From contig NZ_CP019312.1 in assembly GCF_001969365.1 (NCBI RefSeq), positions 2,914,001 through 2,978,000 of the forward strand: 64,000 bases of DNA, read 5' to 3'. Source of the DNA: Tateyamaria omphalii (GTDB lineage: Bacteria; Pseudomonadota; Alphaproteobacteria; Rhodobacterales; Rhodobacteraceae). Positions 63,082 through 64,000 of this stretch are shown here, one piece after another. The notes beneath the pieces are model-generated. The model was not told where the DNA came from and ran no database searches. It worked only from the letters and a program-made list of their open reading frames with translations. How positions within the stretch are numbered: the first letter of the stretch is position 1; every line of letters starts with the position of its first letter. The translations under genes were made by a program, and so were the position numbers.

Positions 63082-63800
63082 GCCGGGAAGTGGTCGGCGA
63101 GCTTGGTCAGGGCGGCGTCCACCTCCGCCCCGCTAGTGCCGCGGATGACCACGTTGGCGCCGTAGCGGCCATCCTTCTGGAATGGGTAGGAACCGATGCT
63201 GAGGTCGGGATGGGCCGTCGCGATGTCGCCGAGCGGGCCTGCGATGTCGCCCTCGCCTCGCTCGATCCGCATGGTTTTGGAGATCAGCGGCGCGCCACCT
63301 GTGAGTGTGGGCAGGACCGAGGCGACCATGGATTGGAAGACCGAAGGCACACCTGCCATCACGTGGACGTTCTTGAGCGTGAAGCCAGGGGCGGCGGAGA
63401 CAGGGTTTTCGATCAGCGTGGCACCGTCGGGGATCCGCGCCATGCGGAGCCGTGCGGCATTCAGGTCGGTGCCGGATTTCGCGTAGTGTTCGGCCAGGAT
63501 TGCGCGGGCATCGTCGCGTATGTCGATGGGCGTGTCGAAGGCGGCGGCAATGCAATCTGCCGTGATGTCGTCGTGCGTCGGACCGATGCCGCCGGAGGTG
63601 AAGACGCTGTCGTATGTTGCGCTGAGCGCCTGAACAGCTGCGACGATAGCGGCGGGGTCGTCGCTGACCACGCGCACTTCTTTCAGGTCGATGCCGTGGT
63701 CGGTCAGCTGGCCTGCCAGATGGTGCATGTTGGCGTCGCGGGTGCGGCCGGAGAGGATCTCGTCTCCGATCACCAGCATGGCGGCGGTAGGGTTGGGCAT
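63078..63800 (-). CDS. Molybdopterin-binding domain protein (CinA N-terminal type)
   Basis: 240 residues. AAMLVIGDEILSGRTRDANMHHLAGQLTDHGIDL and SVFTSGGIGPTHDDITADCIAAAF are the MoCF/CinA signature. The C-terminal deamidase domain of full CinA is absent. Short forms (YfaY-like) are common in alphaproteobacteria. They may act as nucleotide-pyrophosphatases on damaged cofactors or bind molybdopterin; the function here is not clear. It heads the minus-strand operon and is divergent from sfsA. Confidence 0.9.
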   Translation of the reverse strand: MPNPTAAMLVIGDEILSGRTRDANMHHLAGQLTDHGIDLKEVRVVSDDPAAIVAAVQALSATYDSVFTSGGIGPTHDDITADCIAAAFDTPIDIRDDARAILAEHYAKSGTDLNAARLRMARIPDGATLIENPVSAAPGFTLKNVHVMAGVPSVFQSMVASVLPTLTGGAPLISKTMRIERGEGDIAGPLGDIATAHPDLSIGSYPFQKDGRYGANVVIRGTSGAEVDAALTKLADHFPA

Positions 63801-63847
63801 CTCGGCCTCCTTGCGATTGCGGCCAGTGACGGTATAGGGCTGCGCCC

Positions 63848-64000
63848 ATGCGCTTTCAAACCGAACTTGTTCCCGCCACGCTGATCCGCCGTTACAAACG
63901 GTTTCTGGCGGATTGCCGTCTGGAGGATGGGCGCGAGGTGGTGGCGCATTGTGCCAACCCCGGGTCGATGATGGGGCTGGCGGAGCCGGGCGTGCGCATC
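63848..64000 (+). CDS. sfsA: SfsA family protein, partial (window edge)
   Basis: The first 51 codons only, cut off by the end of the window. [44 protein letters not shown] is the conserved SfsA N-terminus (KRFLADV-L-DG, HCPNPGSM). SfsA was described as a sugar-fermentation stimulation factor with an OB-fold and a nuclease-like domain; the function is still uncertain. It is divergent from the CinA-like gene. Confidence 0.9.
   Translation, partial: MRFQTELVPATLIRRYKRFLADCRLEDGREVVAHCANPGSMMGLAEPGVRI

Overview
The window reads as a chromosomal segment of a high-GC alphaproteobacterium of the Roseobacter group (Rhodobacterales). The grounds are strong G/C at third codon positions, a Roseobacter-type taurine/sulfonate cluster (tauABC, tpa, tauR, xsc, pta, ackA, tauZ) joined directly to a sulfite dehydrogenase operon (soeABC), a FYDLN-acid protein, and stand-alone MnmD- and AerR/PpaA-like proteins. 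Genes are dense, many overlap by the ATGA-type 4 bases, and all functions are inferred from the sequence alone.

Layout. 0-8 kb: housekeeping and small regulatory genes (VOC protein, SLT lipoprotein, DUF302, a 5TM-receptor membrane protein with a degenerate GGDEF-like tail, Lrp/LysE pair, accA, PAS histidine kinase, GntR regulator, YgjP-type peptidase, FYDLN protein) and a tRNA-Ala(GGC). 8.4-22.1 kb: taurine dissimilation. TauABC imports taurine; Tpa transaminates it with pyruvate to sulfoacetaldehyde and alanine; Xsc cleaves sulfoacetaldehyde with phosphate to sulfite and acetyl phosphate; Pta and AckA channel acetyl phosphate to acetyl-CoA or acetate; TauZ is the putative sulfate exporter; TauR is the MocR-type regulator. 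Paired CTGGNNNTA(A/C) repeats, 22-23 bp apart, sit before tpa, tauR and xsc. An unrecognised coiled-coil membrane protein and an amber-interrupted BrnA-like gene lie between tpa and tauR. 22.1-26.7 kb: soeABC oxidises the sulfite released by Xsc; a 69-codon membrane ORF sits between soeA and soeB.

26.8-49.6 kb: mostly core metabolism and repair: dapA, a soluble lytic transglycosylase, an EamA transporter, MnmD and a divergent FAD oxidase that together resemble a split MnmC, a MaoC-like hydratase, a second VOC protein, an FMN reductase, an OmpA lipoprotein, an Ada-type methyltransferase, a B12-binding AerR/PpaA-like protein with a PpsR/CrtJ-type palindrome upstream, nth, adenosine kinase, rppH, a DUF1214-like protein of atypical composition, FadH, ZntB, an ECF sigma/anti-sigma pair and a LysR regulator.

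49.8-64 kb: a more AT-rich stretch with an MFS transporter, an IS5-family transposase relic and a truncated gene, then a minus-strand type VI secretion effector module (vgrG, DUF2169 adaptor, PAAR-like DUF4150, a 1400-residue Rhs protein ending in an AHH nuclease domain, and a candidate immunity gene). The window closes with an OmpA protein, an AhpD-like protein, a GNAT, a MoCF/CinA-like protein and the start of sfsA. No rRNA, CRISPR array, prophage or intact insertion sequence was seen.
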